Origin: Onchocerca lupi
Lineage: Eukaryota; Nematoda; Chromadorea; Rhabditida; Onchocercidae
Direction: 5' to 3'
Assembly (NCBI GenBank): GCA_028564675.1
Contig: JAOVVO010000084.1
Span: 62,001-126,000, forward strand
DNA: 64,000 bases
Shown: positions 62,701 to 64,000 of the stretch, one piece after another
How the letters are laid out: every line of letters starts with the position of its first letter
Position numbering within the stretch: the first letter of the stretch is position 1
Notes under the pieces: model-generated
Told to the model about the DNA's origin: nothing
The model's input: only the letters and a program-made list of their open reading frames with translations
Database searches by the model: none
Program-made: the position numbers and the translations under genes

Positions 62701-64000
62701 GATAGTATAAAATGCACTGAGCTGAAACAGATCTTTAGAAGCTTAGTTTGTTATTCTGAAGAAAGCTGAAATCACGAAGCTATTCAGAAAATTTCGCGAA
62801 ATGAAATTATTCGATCATTTAATTGAAATTCTAAAAAGAGGATTGCAATGGTAAATCAGATTATTCAATAGATGATAGATTAGGTTTAAAGCAACATCTT
62901 CAATGTCTTGTTGTATTCAGATTCAAGTTTTTTTCTTCTCAATTAATTAAATCAAGTGGCTATTATCTTTATTGGAATATCATTTATGTCTACCTCTAAC
63001 CATCCGCAAACTTTTGCGATTTATCTTCTAATAATCACTCTCAATCAGTAGCAATGTTTATTCCGTAGCATTTCTCACTTGAGGTTTCTGGGATTTTCCT
63101 GGAACACTGAAAACAGTATACCCATAACTTGGAGGCATATTCAGCATACTATGCAACCAACTCAAAAGATGACAGGTGAACACAAATAGCATAAGATAGG
63201 TCAAGCTAGATGAATAAGTCGTTTCATTCTTATCAATTTTCCGTTAATATCTACTCTAATTTACAACATTTGTAGAAGTAATTTGTTTTAATCTTTGCAT
63301 TTTCACCCAATAAATCTATTGCTAGCATAATGGGAAATGAAAGGAGCTATGCAGTACTATACAGTACGACATGGTGCTATACAGTATTATTCCGAGTTGT
63401 ACAGTACTATCCCGACATTTTTTTGCTTCTCATACTAACCGCTTAAATTTCTCTCATAAAGAACTTCGGTTTAATTTATGATTTATATACTCTTCACTGC
63501 TTATTTCCCTATAATTAATTATAGATATGACAGCGGCAAGTAATGGTAACGCAACAAATACAACTGCGGTAACAGCGTTATCCCACCAAGCGCAATATTG
63601 TGGACCATATAAAATTGAAAAAACACTTGGGAAAGGTCAAACGGGTATGTTCTTCAATTTTTACATTCTTCTTTATTTATTTAAGCTAAGTTAGCTTAGA
63701 CTTCTAATCGATAACTATGCGAAAATTCTGTTCAATTATAGGATAACGAGTAAAATTTTTGAAGCAGTAGTTTCAATTCCTATCGATCGCTCGACTAATT
63801 ATGTAGCATAGAGATAATTTAATTATACATCTGCGAAGCTATGCTTTTTCATAATCTTCTTATTATACTTTAATCTCAAACAATTAAATTGGTGAATCTA
63901 AGGGTGTCAAAATTCATTATGCATCGAACAATTTTTACGGTGAATATAGTAATACAAATACTTTATGATATGAATAGCTTAGTTAGTGTCAGTATATTTT
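59795..64000 (+). CDS. sad-1: SAD-1/BRSK polarity kinase, 5' part
   Basis: The exon at 63525-63644 is certain: it encodes QYCGPYKIEKTLGKGQTG, the start of the SAD/BRSK kinase domain (family: QYVGPYRLEKTLGKGQTG), ending in a GTATGT donor; the rest lies beyond the window. Two upstream exons are inferred. One at 59795-59815 (MFDAIKE) follows an atttag acceptor at 59776. The other, 59941-60019 (VLGEINLKLNAVNDELSARM), splices in phase: its terminal A plus AT of the 63525 exon makes Asn just before the ATG at 63527. They add a short coiled coil to the N-terminus. SAD-1 controls neuronal polarity and presynaptic assembly in C. elegans. If the upstream exons are wrong, the start is ATG 63527. Confidence 0.85.
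60020..63524 (+). other. Large presumed intron of sad-1
   Basis: 3.5 kb of AT-rich sequence without a recognised exon. It contains a GA microsatellite at about 61939-61961, an 18-A run at 62367-62384 and a degenerate cagtact repeat at 63351-63415. Confidence 0.5.
63351..63415. repeat. Degenerate tandem acagtact repeat
   Basis: Three or four copies of a unit like tacagtactatcccga, each with a palindromic agtact core, about 110 bp before the conserved sad-1 kinase exon. Confidence 0.7.

Noticed and set aside
1..64000. CRISPR arrays, tRNA or rRNA genes, complete transposons
   Set aside because: No regularly spaced repeats, no cloverleaf or T-loop signature and no transposase motifs were found by eye on either strand; a tRNA or covariance search could still find a divergent one.

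Overview
The window looks like nuclear DNA of a parasitic nematode, most likely a filarial worm. It is AT-rich and its genes are split by many small AT-rich introns with GT...AG ends. Several proteins are clear animal or nematode orthologues. A broken fragment of a bacterial recG gene, best explained as DNA from the Wolbachia endosymbiont, lies inside an intron. No operon-style bacterial gene layout and no tRNA or rRNA gene was seen. All gene models were spliced by hand: the reading phase was checked across every intron, but there is no transcript support.

Layout, left to right: (1) an ANKLE2/LEM-4-type ankyrin protein (minus, 411-3144), which in other animals controls nuclear-envelope reassembly through BAF; (2) weak traces of one or two further minus-strand genes, one encoding a membrane protein (about 4.1-7.7 kb); (3) a glutaredoxin with a CPYS active site (plus, 12188-14672) split by a 2.1-kb intron; (4) the DYRK1-family kinase gene mbk-1 (minus, 16 exons, 17539-24899), with the Wolbachia-derived insert in its fifth intron; (5) about 12 kb without a recognised gene, containing a GC-rich island at 32.1-33.3 kb; (6) a 16-exon secreted nematode protein with a dermatopontin-like cysteine-rich head and a long Ser/Thr-rich tail (plus, 37129-42592), followed 78 bp later by a small secreted cysteine-rich protein (42671-42913); (7) ift-20, an intraflagellar-transport subunit (plus, 44817-45933); (8) a LITAF-domain endosomal protein (minus, 48343-49628), whose third intron holds a long near-perfect hairpin; (9) a MITE-like inverted-repeat element at 50.4 kb; (10) an ethanolamine kinase (minus, 53984-56990); (11) the 5' end of the SAD-1/BRSK polarity kinase gene (plus, from about 59795, running off the right edge).

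The genes do not form one pathway. mbk-1, sad-1 and ift-20 all relate to neuron and cilium biology in other animals. Three GC-rich islands (about 10.7-11.1, 32.1-33.3 and 58.5-59.1 kb) each lie in a gap between divergently oriented genes or gene traces, which suggests promoter regions. The observations most worth checking are the recG fragment, the intronic hairpin of the LITAF gene, the lineage-specific secreted protein and its small neighbour, and the inferred coiled-coil 5' exons of sad-1.
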